Below the pieces are notes generated by a model, which saw nothing but the letters and a program-made list of their open reading frames with translations, made no database searches and had not been told where the DNA came from. Made by a program: the position numbers and the translations under genes. This document shows, piece after piece, positions 16,338 through 25,101 of a stretch of DNA of 64,000 nt. How positions within the stretch are numbered: position 1 is the stretch's first letter; every line of letters begins with the position of its first letter. The stretch lies in contig NZ_WNXY01000004.1 in the NCBI RefSeq assembly GCF_009733815.1, positions 186,001 through 250,000 of the forward strand, written 5' to 3'. This stretch comes from Pseudactinotalea suaedae (GTDB lineage: Bacteria; Actinomycetota; Actinomycetes; Actinomycetales; Beutenbergiaceae).

Positions 16338-18343
16338 GCGGCGCAGGTGTGCAGGTCCACGAGGACGGCGCCGTCGAGCTCGCCCTCGACGGCACGACGC
16401 TCGGGCTGCTACGCCCGGGCCTGGTGGAGATCGACCGCCGACCCCTGACCGCCGACGGTGAGGTGCTCACCGGCGAGGAGCCGACGGTGCGCACGCGCAT
16501 CGGCACGACGACGGTCACGTGGTGGGCTCGCCGGCAGGACGAGCACGCGGTCTGGGAGATCGGGCTCGACCTGCGCAACGAGGGCTCCGAGCCGATGCTG
16601 CTGACGCGGCTCGACCCGCTGCTCCTGGAGCTCCAGCCCGAGCTCGGGCACTGGACCACCACCTGGTACCGCTCGGCGTGGGGCGACGAGTTCCGGCCGC
16701 GGCACGGCACCACGCGTCATGACGTGGTGCTCGACGTACGCTCGGGCCGCTCCTCCCACGGCCACAGCCCGTGGCTGGGGCTGGAGGCGGAGGACCACCC
16801 GGCCGCGATCGTGATCAGCCCGGCCTGGAGCGGCAACTGGTGGATCAACGCGCTCGCTCACGGCCGGATCAGCGCGGGCATCTCCCCGTGGCAGCTCGGG
16901 ATCGAGCTCGCACCGGGAGAGACGCTCTCGGCCCCGTCCGTCGTGCTCGCCGTCGGCACCACCACGGACGAGGCGGCGCTGACGCTGCAGCGCGCCGTGC
17001 GCGACCGTTGGCTCGCCCGCTCCCCGTGGTCGGACTCCGCCCCACCGGAGTGGAACCACTGGTGGCCCTACGAGGACCAGGAGGTCGACGAGGCCGTGAT
17101 CGGCGCCAACGCCGATGTCGCCGCGACGCTGGGGCTGCCGGTCGTCACGATCGACGCCGGGTGGTTCGGCGCGGCCGACGCCGCGAGCGACTGGCAGGAG
17201 CAGCGCGGGGACTGGGATCTCGTCAACACGGCGCGGTTCCCCTCGGGTCTCGCGGCGGTCGGGGACAGGATCCGTGCCGCCGGTGCCGAGCCCGGCATCT
17301 GGATCGAGGCGGAGGCCGTCGGGCGCTCCGCGCTCGTCCGGCGTCAGCGACCGGAGATCCTGGCGCTGGCCACCGACGGACGCCGGCACGACCCCTCCTA
17401 CCGGGTCACGACGGTCTCCCTCGACGACGACGACCCGACGTTCCTCGGATACGCCTGCCTCGGCTCGCCGGCCGGCCGTTCCCACGTGCTCGAGTCCATG
17501 AGTCGCCTCGTCACGACCATCGGCGCCCGCTGGGTGAAGCTGGACTTCAACGTCGACCCGGACGCGGGCTGCACCCGGACCGACCACGGTCACGGGGCCG
17601 GCGAGGGTCTGTTCCGTCACTACCTCGGCCTCTACGCCGTGCTGGACGAGTTCCGGAGCCGCCACCCGGACGTGCTCCTCGAGGCGTGCTCCTCAGGAGG
17701 CCTGCGGATCGACCTCGGCCTCGCGCGCCACATCCACGGCTTCTTCCTGTCCGACCCGGACTGGACCGAGCACCACCTGCAGGTGCTGTGGGGCGCTGCT
17801 CGGATGCTGCCGCCGCTGGGGATCCTGCACTGGTCGCAGTCGCAGTGGCGCGGCGACCACCCGCAGCAGCGCGTCGACTGGGCGACCCTCGCGCCGGAGC
17901 GGTTCGACACGATGCTGCGGGCCGCGATGCTGCACCGCTTCGGCGTGAGCATCCGGCTGCCCGATCTGGCTCCGGCACTGCACGAGCGGCTGGCGCTCCA
18001 CGTCCGCTTCTACCGCGAGCACGTGGCTCCGCTGCTGCCCACAGCTGTCCTGCGCACCCTGACGGCGGCGCCCGGGCGCGGCGGCTCGGGCGAGCGCCGC
18101 CCCGCCGCGCAGCTCAGCGACGAGGAGCGCGACGTCCATGTCCTCGGAGCGTTCGACCTCGACGGCACGGGGGCGCCCGTGCTCGGCGTGCAGGGGCTCG
18201 ACACGCGACGGCGGTACCGCGTCCGGCACGCGGGCCACGACCCCGTCGTCCTCCCTGGCGCCGAGCTCGCCAGCGCCGTCCCGCTCGACGCGAGCACCGG
18301 CCAGACGTCGTGGTTGCTGCTCATCGAACCGGTGGAGGACTGA
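16334..18343 (+). CDS. GH36-type alpha-galactosidase (melibiase family)
   Basis: 669 residues without a signal peptide, so it acts on imported oligosaccharides. The N-terminal beta-supersandwich (about 1-230) shows YRSAWGDEFRPRHGTTRHD. The barrel begins with EWNHWWPYE and VVTIDAGWFG. The nucleophile Asp lies in ARWVKLDFNVDP (the KxD motif), followed by LLEACSSGGLRIDLGLA and SDPDWTEHHLQ, the region that supplies the acid/base Asp. These are family features of retaining alpha-galactosidases. GH36 also holds alpha-N-acetylgalactosaminidases, so the exact glycoside is uncertain. Coupled to the permeases by ATGA overlap. Confidence 0.9.
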   Translation: MSGAGVQVHEDGAVELALDGTTLGLLRPGLVEIDRRPLTADGEVLTGEEPTVRTRIGTTTVTWWARRQDEHAVWEIGLDLRNEGSEPMLLTRLDPLLLELQPELGHWTTTWYRSAWGDEFRPRHGTTRHDVVLDVRSGRSSHGHSPWLGLEAEDHPAAIVISPAWSGNWWINALAHGRISAGISPWQLGIELAPGETLSAPSVVLAVGTTTDEAALTLQRAVRDRWLARSPWSDSAPPEWNHWWPYEDQEVDEAVIGANADVAATLGLPVVTIDAGWFGAADAASDWQEQRGDWDLVNTARFPSGLAAVGDRIRAAGAEPGIWIEAEAVGRSALVRRQRPEILALATDGRRHDPSYRVTTVSLDDDDPTFLGYACLGSPAGRSHVLESMSRLVTTIGARWVKLDFNVDPDAGCTRTDHGHGAGEGLFRHYLGLYAVLDEFRSRHPDVLLEACSSGGLRIDLGLARHIHGFFLSDPDWTEHHLQVLWGAARMLPPLGILHWSQSQWRGDHPQQRVDWATLAPERFDTMLRAAMLHRFGVSIRLPDLAPALHERLALHVRFYREHVAPLLPTAVLRTLTAAPGRGGSGERRPAAQLSDEERDVHVLGAFDLDGTGAPVLGVQGLDTRRRYRVRHAGHDPVVLPGAELASAVPLDASTGQTSWLLLIEPVED

Positions 18344-18346
18344 ACG

Positions 18347-19636
18347 ATGGCATCCGGACCGACCGAGCGGGTGGTGCGCACCGGTGTCGAGGACATCGTG
18401 CTCCGCGTCCGCGACGCGGAGCCACTGGTCTACGGCGCCTTCGTCGACTGCAACATGGCGACGGCGTGGGTGCAGGACGAGTACCGCATCTTTCCCGGCA
18501 AGCACGGCGAGGACCCGGTCTGGGGCCCGGCCGACCACCTGCGGATGGGGTCGGGGCCGGTGCCCTCGTCCGCCCTGACGCGGTCCGAGCCGGAGCTGGT
18601 CCGGCTCGATCTGCCCCCGAACGCGCCAGCCGGCTCGGCCGGGCTGCACGGCGCCGTGTGGTTCGAGAGCATCCACCAGGACACCCGGGACCCCAGCGGC
18701 CACACCCTGTACGCGCTCTACCACAACGAGAACTACCCGCAGACACTCCCCTGGGACGAGGCCTCCGGGACGGGGCTGCGCGATCACGACTGGCCACCCG
18801 GGCTCCTCGGAGACGGCTCGGTGCAGGCCGTTCCGCGCATCGGTGTCATGCGAAGCACCGACGCCGGAGCCAGCTGGGACGACCGCGGGATCCTCCTGGA
18901 GGACGGCGACGACCGGATGATCCGGCTCCCGGTCAACCGGAACTTCTGCTTCCCGGGTGGTGTCGGCGACCCGAGCGCCGTCGCGTGCGGTGATCACCTC
19001 TACGTGTTCTTCGGCGAGTACGCCTACCCCGAGGCGTGGTCCGCGGGCGGCTGGGACGCCCCGACCGAGGCCGCGGCGCAGTGCATCGGCGTCGCGCGCG
19101 TCCCGCTCGAGGACCTCGACGAGCCGACGGGCAGGGCGCGCCGCTGGGACGGCGTCGCCTTCGAGGCCCTGTGGGACGGCGCCGGCGCACCGATCAGATC
19201 GCTCCAGATCGACGACGCCGACGGCGGCGGCCCGGTCTCGCAGGGCGACCGGCGCTACTACTGGGGTCCGTCGGTGAGCTGGAACGAGCACCTGGGCGTG
19301 TGGGTCATGCTCATGGGCCGCGTCGACGGGCCGTTCTGGGTGGGCGACTCGGTCTTCGTGTCGATCAACACCGAGGCCGATCTCGGCGCCGGGGACGCCT
19401 CCCAGCGCTGGTCGACCCCGGTGGAGCTGCTGAGCCGCCCCGGTCGCACCCTCTGGTACCCCGCCTTGCAGCCCACCGACGAGCCCGACGACGTGGCCGG
19501 CCGCCGATCAGGCATCCGCCTCGGTCGACGAGCGCGGCTGTTCGTCAAGGACATCCCCCGGGGGGACCTCGTCTCGGGTCAGGACCGCTACGGCAGCGAC
19601 CACCTGGTGGAGCTCGAGCGCGAGGTGCAGCCATGA
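18347..19636 (+). CDS. Asp-box beta-propeller protein, sialidase-like hydrolase candidate
   Basis: 429 residues, no signal peptide. One clear Asp-box, STDAGASWDDRG (S-x-D-x-G-x-x-W, about residues 166-177), is the turn motif of sialidase-type propellers. GDPSAVACGDHLYVFFGEY, YYWGPSVSWNEHLGVWVMLMGR and VSINTEADLG look like successive propeller blades. The three-arginine sialidase triad cannot be confirmed by eye. GH43- or GH33-like hydrolases or a lyase of similar fold are all possible. It lies 3 bases after the alpha-galactosidase and overlaps the SDR start, so it likely acts on the same imported sugar. Confidence 0.65.
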   Translation: MASGPTERVVRTGVEDIVLRVRDAEPLVYGAFVDCNMATAWVQDEYRIFPGKHGEDPVWGPADHLRMGSGPVPSSALTRSEPELVRLDLPPNAPAGSAGLHGAVWFESIHQDTRDPSGHTLYALYHNENYPQTLPWDEASGTGLRDHDWPPGLLGDGSVQAVPRIGVMRSTDAGASWDDRGILLEDGDDRMIRLPVNRNFCFPGGVGDPSAVACGDHLYVFFGEYAYPEAWSAGGWDAPTEAAAQCIGVARVPLEDLDEPTGRARRWDGVAFEALWDGAGAPIRSLQIDDADGGGPVSQGDRRYYWGPSVSWNEHLGVWVMLMGRVDGPFWVGDSVFVSINTEADLGAGDASQRWSTPVELLSRPGRTLWYPALQPTDEPDDVAGRRSGIRLGRRARLFVKDIPRGDLVSGQDRYGSDHLVELEREVQP

Positions 19637-20310
19637 CACGGACGGCGGTGGTCACCGGCGCCGCGAGCGGGCTGGGCGCGGCGACGTGCGTACGGCTGCG
19701 CCGGGACGGCGTCCGCTGCATCGGGCTGGACCTGGACCCGAGCGCGGACGAGGTGGTCGACGTGACCGACGCGGCGGCGGTGGCCGAGGTGGCCGCGCGC
19801 ATCGGCCCGGTCGACGTCCTCGTGACGTCGGCCGGCATCGTCGGACCCAACCGCCCGCTGCTGTCCACCACCACGCAGGAGTGGCAGCGCACCATCGACG
19901 TCAACGTGCACGGGACGCTCCACCCGATCCGCGCCTTCGTGCCCGGGATGGTCGAGCGGGGCTGGGGCCGGGTGGTCACGCTGGCGAGCATGGCGGGCAA
20001 GGACGGCAACCCCCGGCTCGCGGCGTACAGCGCGACCAAGGCTGCGGTCATCGCGCTCACGAAGTCGCTGGGCAAAGAGCTCGCCACCTCGGGTGTCCTG
20101 GTCAACGCCGTCGCCCCGGCGGTGTTCGCGACCCCGATGAACGCCGCGACGGAGCCCGAGGTGCTGGCGCGCATCACGAGCCTGATCCCGATGGGACGGG
20201 TCGGGCGGCCCGAGGAGGCGGCCGAGCTGATCGCGTGGCTGTGCTCGGACGCCGTCTCGTTCTCGACCGGTGCCGTCTTCGACCTCAGCGGCGGTCGAGC
20301 GACCTACTGA
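19633..20310 (+). CDS. SDR-family oxidoreductase, last gene of the sugar-uptake operon
   Basis: 225 residues from ATG 19633, overlapping the preceding stop (ATGA). It has the glycine-rich TGAASGLG motif (residues 9-16), the D-V-T cofactor segment, the catalytic Ser of TLASMAG and YSATKAA with Tyr and Lys. The C-terminal GRVGRPEEAAELIAWLCSD and GAVFDLSGG are typical classical-SDR endings. It probably oxidises the released sugar or acid, perhaps complementing the SDR in the leftward arm. The substrate is inferred from context only. Confidence 0.9.
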   Translation: MTRTAVVTGAASGLGAATCVRLRRDGVRCIGLDLDPSADEVVDVTDAAAVAEVAARIGPVDVLVTSAGIVGPNRPLLSTTTQEWQRTIDVNVHGTLHPIRAFVPGMVERGWGRVVTLASMAGKDGNPRLAAYSATKAAVIALTKSLGKELATSGVLVNAVAPAVFATPMNAATEPEVLARITSLIPMGRVGRPEEAAELIAWLCSDAVSFSTGAVFDLSGGRATY

Positions 20311-20344
20311 GGGCGGCGGCCGGCGTCCCGACCTACCGCACGCG

Positions 20345-21103
20345 CTACCTCAGGCGCAGCCGGCGCCATCGGGCCACGGTGAGAGCGCCGAAGCCAACAC
20401 CCGTGGCCAGCGTCAGCAGCAGCTGGACGGTGCTGGGCGCGCCGGAGCCGGTGCCCGCCAGGCCCGCCCAGGCGCCCGGGGCCGCGAAGGGGAACCAGGG
20501 CCCGATGGTGAGCAGCGCGACCTGCGACAGGACCAGCAGGATCACGGCGAGCCCGACGGCGCCGAGCATCCCGCGGCTCACGGTCGCCGCCCACGCGCAC
20601 GGGACCGCAGCCGCACCCGTCAGCACGATCACAGCAGCGACCTTCGCCGCCAGCGGCCCGACGCTGGCGCCCGTCATCGGGTAACCGAGCAGCAGGCCCG
20701 TCACCAGGAAGGCGACCACACCCGCGACGGCGGTGAGCGCGACGAGCGCGGCGTACATCACCAGCTTGGCCGTGGCGATCCGGGCCAGCGGGGTGGGGGT
20801 GGCGAACAACGCACCGACCGTCCGCTCGGTGAACTCTCGTCCGAAGCTCCAGCCCAGGTAGACGCCGAAGGCGAGCAGGCCACCGGCCGCGGCGATCACT
20901 CCGACCAGGGTGGTGAGGTCGGCCCACGGCTCGCCACGCGTGAAGGGCTCGAGCTGAGCCGTGGCGACGACGTTGCCCGAGCGTGCCGCCACCAGGAGCG
21001 TGGCGCTGATCGCCGCAGGCCCCACCACCAGCGCCGCCAGCACCACCCACGACACCAGCCCGTGCACCGACTTCGTCCCCTCGACCCGCAACGCCGCGAT
21101 CAT
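20345..21103 (-). CDS. ABC-2 type exporter permease
   Basis: 252 residues with six hydrophobic segments, for example VLAALVVGPAAISATLLV and AAAGGLLAFGVYLGWSFGREF. The latter, with the cytoplasmic FTERTVGALFATPTPLARI, is the conserved loop seen in ABC-2 permeases such as bacitracin- or lantibiotic-export subunits. It overlaps the stop of the ATPase gene by 4 bases and forms a two-gene export unit. Substrate unknown. Confidence 0.85.
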   Translation of the reverse strand: MIAALRVEGTKSVHGLVSWVVLAALVVGPAAISATLLVAARSGNVVATAQLEPFTRGEPWADLTTLVGVIAAAGGLLAFGVYLGWSFGREFTERTVGALFATPTPLARIATAKLVMYAALVALTAVAGVVAFLVTGLLLGYPMTGASVGPLAAKVAAVIVLTGAAAVPCAWAATVSRGMLGAVGLAVILLVLSQVALLTIGPWFPFAAPGAWAGLAGTGSGAPSTVQLLLTLATGVGFGALTVARWRRLRLR

Positions 21104-21834
21104 CCGGGCTCCCCCAGGTCTGCCCGCACCAGCGCGAAGAACGCCCGCTCGATGTCGAACCCGTGGGGGTCGATCGTGCCGATCACCCTGCCGGCGTTCA
21201 GCACCGTGACGGTGTCGCCGGTGCGAGCGATCTCATCCAGGTGGTGACTGGAGATCAGGAACCCGACCCCACGTTCGGCACGCGCACGGATCGCGCCGCG
21301 CAGCAGCAGCACCCCTGCGGGATCGAGGAACGCCGTCGGCTCGTCCAGGATCACCAGCTGCGGATCGTGCAGGAGCGCCGCCGCGACTCGCACCCGCTGC
21401 CTGTTCCCCGACGACAGGGCGCGAGCGCGCCGAGAGGCGAGGCCCGCGATGTCCAGCTCCTCCATGACCTCGCGGACGGCGACGTGGGCTCGGCCGCGCT
21501 CGAGCCCTTGCAGCCGGGCGGCCAGGAGCAGGTTCTGCTGCACCGTCAGGTCCGGATAGCTCTCCGCACCCTCCACGGCGTGACCCACGCGTGCCCACTC
21601 GGCCGCACCGGCATCGCGCACCGGCACCCCGAGCACACGGATGTCCCCCGACTGCAGATCGATCATGCTCAGAACCAGGCGCATCAGCGAGGACTTGCCC
21701 GCCCCGTTCAGCCCCACGATCGCGTGCACCTGCCCCGCGCGCACCGACAGGCTCACACCCCCGACGCCGGCCCCGTTCGGGTAGCGGTGAACGGCGTCAG
21801 CGACGGCGAGCAGGGGCCGCCCGGCGGTGGTCAT
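21100..21834 (-). CDS. ABC transporter ATP-binding protein
   Basis: 244 residues with all ATPase motifs: Walker A GLNGAGKSS (about 40-48), signature ALSSGNRQRV (a C-loop variant), Walker B LVILDEP and the H-loop SSHHL. The variant signature (SSGN rather than SGGQ) is common in ABC-2 drug and antibiotic exporters. It powers the permease encoded next. The N-terminal MTTAGRPLLAVADAVHRYP supports ATG 21834 as start. Confidence 0.92.
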   Translation of the reverse strand: MTTAGRPLLAVADAVHRYPNGAGVGGVSLSVRAGQVHAIVGLNGAGKSSLMRLVLSMIDLQSGDIRVLGVPVRDAGAAEWARVGHAVEGAESYPDLTVQQNLLLAARLQGLERGRAHVAVREVMEELDIAGLASRRARALSSGNRQRVRVAAALLHDPQLVILDEPTAFLDPAGVLLLRGAIRARAERGVGFLISSHHLDEIARTGDTVTVLNAGRVIGTIDPHGFDIERAFFALVRADLGEPG

Positions 21835-21862
21835 CGCTCGGCTCCGCCAGCTCTCCCGGCCC

Positions 21863-23125
21863 TCAGGCCGTCTCTTCGGCGATCACCCGGGTGTCGCTGT
21901 CGGGGATGCCGTCCTCGTTCATGTCGGCCTTGCGGGCCTTGTGGGCGTCCCACCGGAGGGTCGCGGCCGCCAGCGTGGCTGCGATCACGGTGCCCGCGAG
22001 GACTCCCAGCGTCGCCGCGTCGGTGTGCCCGGAGTCGGGGAAGGACAGCTCGGCGATCAGCAGCGAGACCGTGAACCCGATCCCGGTCAGGAACGCCACC
22101 GGCACCAGGTCGCGGATCCCGAGCGCGTCAGCCAGCCGCAGCGGCGTGAGCTTGGTGACCAGCGCGGTCACGCCCAGCACACCGATGATCTTGCCCAGCA
22201 CGAGCCCGACGGCGATCGCCGGCAGCACCGGTTCGGCGAGCAGCGCGCCGAGGCCCTCGCCGTCGACGAGGTTCACCCCGGCGGAGAAGAGGGCGAACAC
22301 CGGCAGGGCGATCACGGAGGAGATCGGTCGGACCGCGTGCTCGTACCGCAGGGTCCGGGGCTGCGACTCGCCCTGGATCGGGCGTGCCGCGACCACGAGC
22401 CCCAGCAGCACACCGGCGATGGTGGCGTGGACGCCGGAGGCGTGCATCAGCGCCCACGCGGCGAACGCCAGCGGGAGCAGCAGCCACCACCGCGCGTGGC
22501 GCGAACGCGCGACGAGCGCGAACACGCCCACCACGGCCAACGCTGCCACGAGCGGCAGCCAGGAGATCGAGTCGGTGTAGAACACCGCGATGACCATGAT
22601 GGCGAGCAGGTCGTCCACCACGGCCAGGGTCAGCAGGAAGACCCGCAGCGCGACGGGTAGCCCCCGCCCGAAGATCGCCAGCACCCCCAGCGCGAAGGCG
22701 ATGTCGGTCGCCGTCGGGATCGCCCAGCCCCCCACCGCGCTGGGGTCCCCGAGCAGCATCACCATCGCGACGTAGATCGTCGCCGGCAGGACCATGCCGC
22801 CGATGGCGGCGAGCACCGGCACGGCCGCCTCCTTCGGGCGGCGCAGGCTGCCCGTGACGAACTCCTGCTTGAGCTCCACGCCGACGACGAAGAAGAAGAT
22901 CGCCAGCAGCCCGTCGGCCGCCCAGCCCGCCAGCGAGAGGTCCAGGTGCCAGGCCTCGGGACCGATCACGTAGGCGGAGAGCGCCTCGTAGCCGCCTCGC
23001 CACGGCGAGTTGGCCCAGAGCAGCGCCACGGCTGCGGCGATCAGCAGGAGCACACCGGCGGTGGTCTCCCGCGAGGCCCAGCGCTGAAGGCGAGCGGGCA
23101 CGGAGGTGCTGACACGGTCGGACAT
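21863..23125 (-). CDS. nhaA: Na+/H+ antiporter NhaA
   Basis: 420 residues from ATG 23125, chosen because AGGAG lies 5 bases before it; five further residues upstream are possible. NhaA signatures are plain: EVGELKQEF-type GVELKQEFVTGSLRRPKEAAVP, the PTATDIAFALGVLAIFG segment with the paired functional Asp region (TDIA and LAVVDDLLAI), and KIIGVLGVTALV. The C-terminal TGIGFTVSLLIAELSF completes the family. It exchanges protons for sodium across the cytoplasmic membrane for pH and salt homeostasis. Monocistronic, with a 155-base upstream gap that shows no gene. Confidence 0.95.
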   Translation of the reverse strand: MSDRVSTSVPARLQRWASRETTAGVLLLIAAAVALLWANSPWRGGYEALSAYVIGPEAWHLDLSLAGWAADGLLAIFFFVVGVELKQEFVTGSLRRPKEAAVPVLAAIGGMVLPATIYVAMVMLLGDPSAVGGWAIPTATDIAFALGVLAIFGRGLPVALRVFLLTLAVVDDLLAIMVIAVFYTDSISWLPLVAALAVVGVFALVARSRHARWWLLLPLAFAAWALMHASGVHATIAGVLLGLVVAARPIQGESQPRTLRYEHAVRPISSVIALPVFALFSAGVNLVDGEGLGALLAEPVLPAIAVGLVLGKIIGVLGVTALVTKLTPLRLADALGIRDLVPVAFLTGIGFTVSLLIAELSFPDSGHTDAATLGVLAGTVIAATLAAATLRWDAHKARKADMNEDGIPDSDTRVIAEETA

Positions 23126-23280
23126 CTGACTCCTTGGCACGTCGGTCCGACCGGCAGGGTCGCCAGCGGGACTTGCCGACCAGGCTTCCCGGCGCTCCGC
23201 CGACCATTCTACGGGCGCCCCGCCCGCTCACGTGCCGAGGGATCTCCCGACGGCGGGACGTCGCCCGGTCCTCCTCCTGC

Positions 23281-23847
23281 TCAGCGTCGTCGCCGGACCC
23301 CACGCACCACGCGCCACGTGATCCACGCGCCAGCGAGCCACGGCGCTGCGAGCACCAACGGATCCATCCAGACGTGGGCGTTGTCGGCGCGGCGTGGGTC
23401 GCGCGGCTGGAGCATGCGGCCGCTGCGGAGCTGCTTGATCAGCCCGGTGCCGCCGACGAGCGCTGCGGGCCCGCGGCTCGGCACGGCTTGCAGGCCGGAG
23501 AGCGCCGAGTCGACCCGGTCGCCGAGCATGAGCAGCAGCCAGTGGGCGGCGCGCGCCTCGCTGTAGCGCTCGTAGGCGTAGCGCCGGATGGCTCCCGCAG
23601 GCCCGTGGAGCGGCTGCGCGGTGCCGAAGACCGGGGTGAGCATGCCGTGCTCGATCGAGCGCTCGCGTGGCTCTCGCTCCTGCTGCCGTTCCGGGAGCAC
23701 CCAGTGCGCACCGGTCACGACGTCGTCGCGCTCCTTCGGGTAGGAGGGGCGGTCCGCCGGGTCGAGATCAGCACCCCACCCCGGTATGCGGCGGCGGAGC
23801 TCCTCGGCGGACGGTGCCGGATCGGGTCGGTCAGCGGTGTAGGGCAT
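23281..23847 (-). CDS. Conserved hypothetical protein downstream of alcohol dehydrogenase
   Basis: 188 residues from ATG 23847, with GAGGAG before it. Acidic, proline-rich start (MPYTADRPDPAPSAEELRRRIPGWGADLDP), then RPSYPKERDDVVTGAHWVLPERQ and a central helix-rich part (AIRRYAYERYSEARAAHWLLLMLGDRVD). It ends with one hydrophobic segment (about 165-182) and a very basic tail, so membrane attachment near the C-terminus is likely. It follows the zinc alcohol dehydrogenase by 11 bases and is probably cotranscribed. I do not recognise a functional family. Confidence 0.75.
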   Translation of the reverse strand: MPYTADRPDPAPSAEELRRRIPGWGADLDPADRPSYPKERDDVVTGAHWVLPERQQEREPRERSIEHGMLTPVFGTAQPLHGPAGAIRRYAYERYSEARAAHWLLLMLGDRVDSALSGLQAVPSRGPAALVGGTGLIKQLRSGRMLQPRDPRRADNAHVWMDPLVLAAPWLAGAWITWRVVRGVRRRR

Positions 23848-23858
23848 GGCTGCTCCTC

Positions 23859-25007
23859 TCAGGCTGCGGGCGGCGTGAGGACGACCTTGGTGCAGTCGTC
23901 GAGCTTCGTGGACATGAGGTGGTAGCCCTCGGCGATGTCCTCGAGAGGGATCCGGTGGGAGATCATGTCGCGGGGGCTGATGTGACCCGCGCGGATGTGC
24001 TCCAGCAGTCGTGGCCACTGCCGCCGCACGGGCGCCTGGTTCGCGCGGATCGTGAGGCCCTTGTTGACGGCGTCACCGAACTTGACGGCGCTGAAGATCG
24101 GCCCGTAGGCACCGAGCACCGAGATGTTGCCACCCTTGCGTGCGGCGTCGATGGCCCAGTTGAGGGCTACAGGAGAGCCGCCCTGGAGCTTGAGCTTCGC
24201 GCCCGTGATGTGCTGCAGGAGGCTCCCGTCGGCCTCGGCACCGACGGCGTCGATGACGACGTCGGCTCCCAGGTGGCCGGTGGTCTCCTTGAGCAGCGCG
24301 ACGATGTCGGGGTACTGCGTGAAGTTGTACGTCTCGGCGTAGGCGAACTCGGCAGCCTTGCGCAGCCGGTGGTCGACGTGGTCGACCACGATGACGCGGC
24401 CCGCGCCCAGCAGCCAGGCCGACCGGGCAGCGGCCAGACCCACGGGTCCGGCACCGAGGACCACCACCGTGTCCCCCTCGGCGACGTCGCCCAGCTGGGC
24501 ACCGAAGTACCCCGTGGCGAAGGCGTCGGTGAGCATGAGGGCGTCCTCGTCGTGCAGCCAGTCCGGGATGATCATCGGGCCGACGTCGGCGAACGGCACC
24601 CGCACGAGCTCGGCCTGGCCGCCGTCGTAGCCGCCCGCGGTGTGTGAGTACCCGTAGATCGCCCCGGCGGCCGTGGCGTTGGCGTTCACGTTGTGACAGT
24701 TCGAGAGCAGCCCGCGGGAGCAGAAGAAGCACGTCCCGCACGAGATGTGGAACGGCACCATGACCCGGTCCCCGGGCTTCACGTTCTGCACCGACGAACC
24801 CACCTGCTCGACCCGACCGATGAACTCGTGGCCGAACGTGTGCCCGATCCGGGTGTCGGGCAGGAGCCCGTGATACAGGTGCAGGTCCGAGCCGCAGATC
24901 GCCGCGAGCTCGACCCGCACGATCGCGTCGTTGGGATGCTCGATCACCGGATCTGGCTTGTCCTCGACCGCGACCCGGTACGGACCGCGATACACCATGG
25001 CTCTCAC
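23859..25007 (-). CDS. Zinc-dependent alcohol dehydrogenase (MDR superfamily, formaldehyde-dehydrogenase-like)
   Basis: 382 residues. Catalytic zinc ligands are Cys38 in AICGSDLHLYHG and His/Glu in GHEFIGRVE. The structural zinc loop carries the Cys run SCGTCFFCSRGLLSNC (about 89-104). The Rossmann motif is VVLGAGPVGLAAA (about 184-196). Closest-looking family members are glutathione-independent formaldehyde/alcohol dehydrogenases with a long insert around GYSHTAGGYDGGQAELVRVPFADV. Cytosolic; the substrate is likely a small alcohol or aldehyde. Cotranscribed with the following small gene. Confidence 0.9.
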   Translation of the reverse strand: MRAMVYRGPYRVAVEDKPDPVIEHPNDAIVRVELAAICGSDLHLYHGLLPDTRIGHTFGHEFIGRVEQVGSSVQNVKPGDRVMVPFHISCGTCFFCSRGLLSNCHNVNANATAAGAIYGYSHTAGGYDGGQAELVRVPFADVGPMIIPDWLHDEDALMLTDAFATGYFGAQLGDVAEGDTVVVLGAGPVGLAAARSAWLLGAGRVIVVDHVDHRLRKAAEFAYAETYNFTQYPDIVALLKETTGHLGADVVIDAVGAEADGSLLQHITGAKLKLQGGSPVALNWAIDAARKGGNISVLGAYGPIFSAVKFGDAVNKGLTIRANQAPVRRQWPRLLEHIRAGHISPRDMISHRIPLEDIAEGYHLMSTKLDDCTKVVLTPPAA

Positions 25008-25039
25008 GTGGATCTCCTTCGGTGCCCGGGCGGGCGCCC

Positions 25040-25088
25040 GCCCGCTCGACCCCGGTTCCCCGGAAGGGGGTGGTCGAAACGAGCGGGC
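25040..25088 (-). terminator. Large GC-rich hairpin between ABC exporter and alcohol dehydrogenase
   Basis: The 9-base arms GCCCGCTCG (25040-25048) and CGAGCGGGC (25080-25088) pair perfectly, and the enclosed bases can extend the stem (ACCCC with GGGGGT). It lies just after the permease stop in the direction of transcription, so it may terminate the TetR-ABC transcript. No T-run follows, as is common in GC-rich genomes. Confidence 0.4.
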
Positions 25089-25101
25089 GCCTCCGCTGCG
25101 G

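Noticed and set aside
15452-18343. 963-residue open frame joining permease and alpha-galactosidase
   Set aside because: The first third is an out-of-frame reading of the permease; the gene starts at ATG 16334 with overlap to the permease stop.
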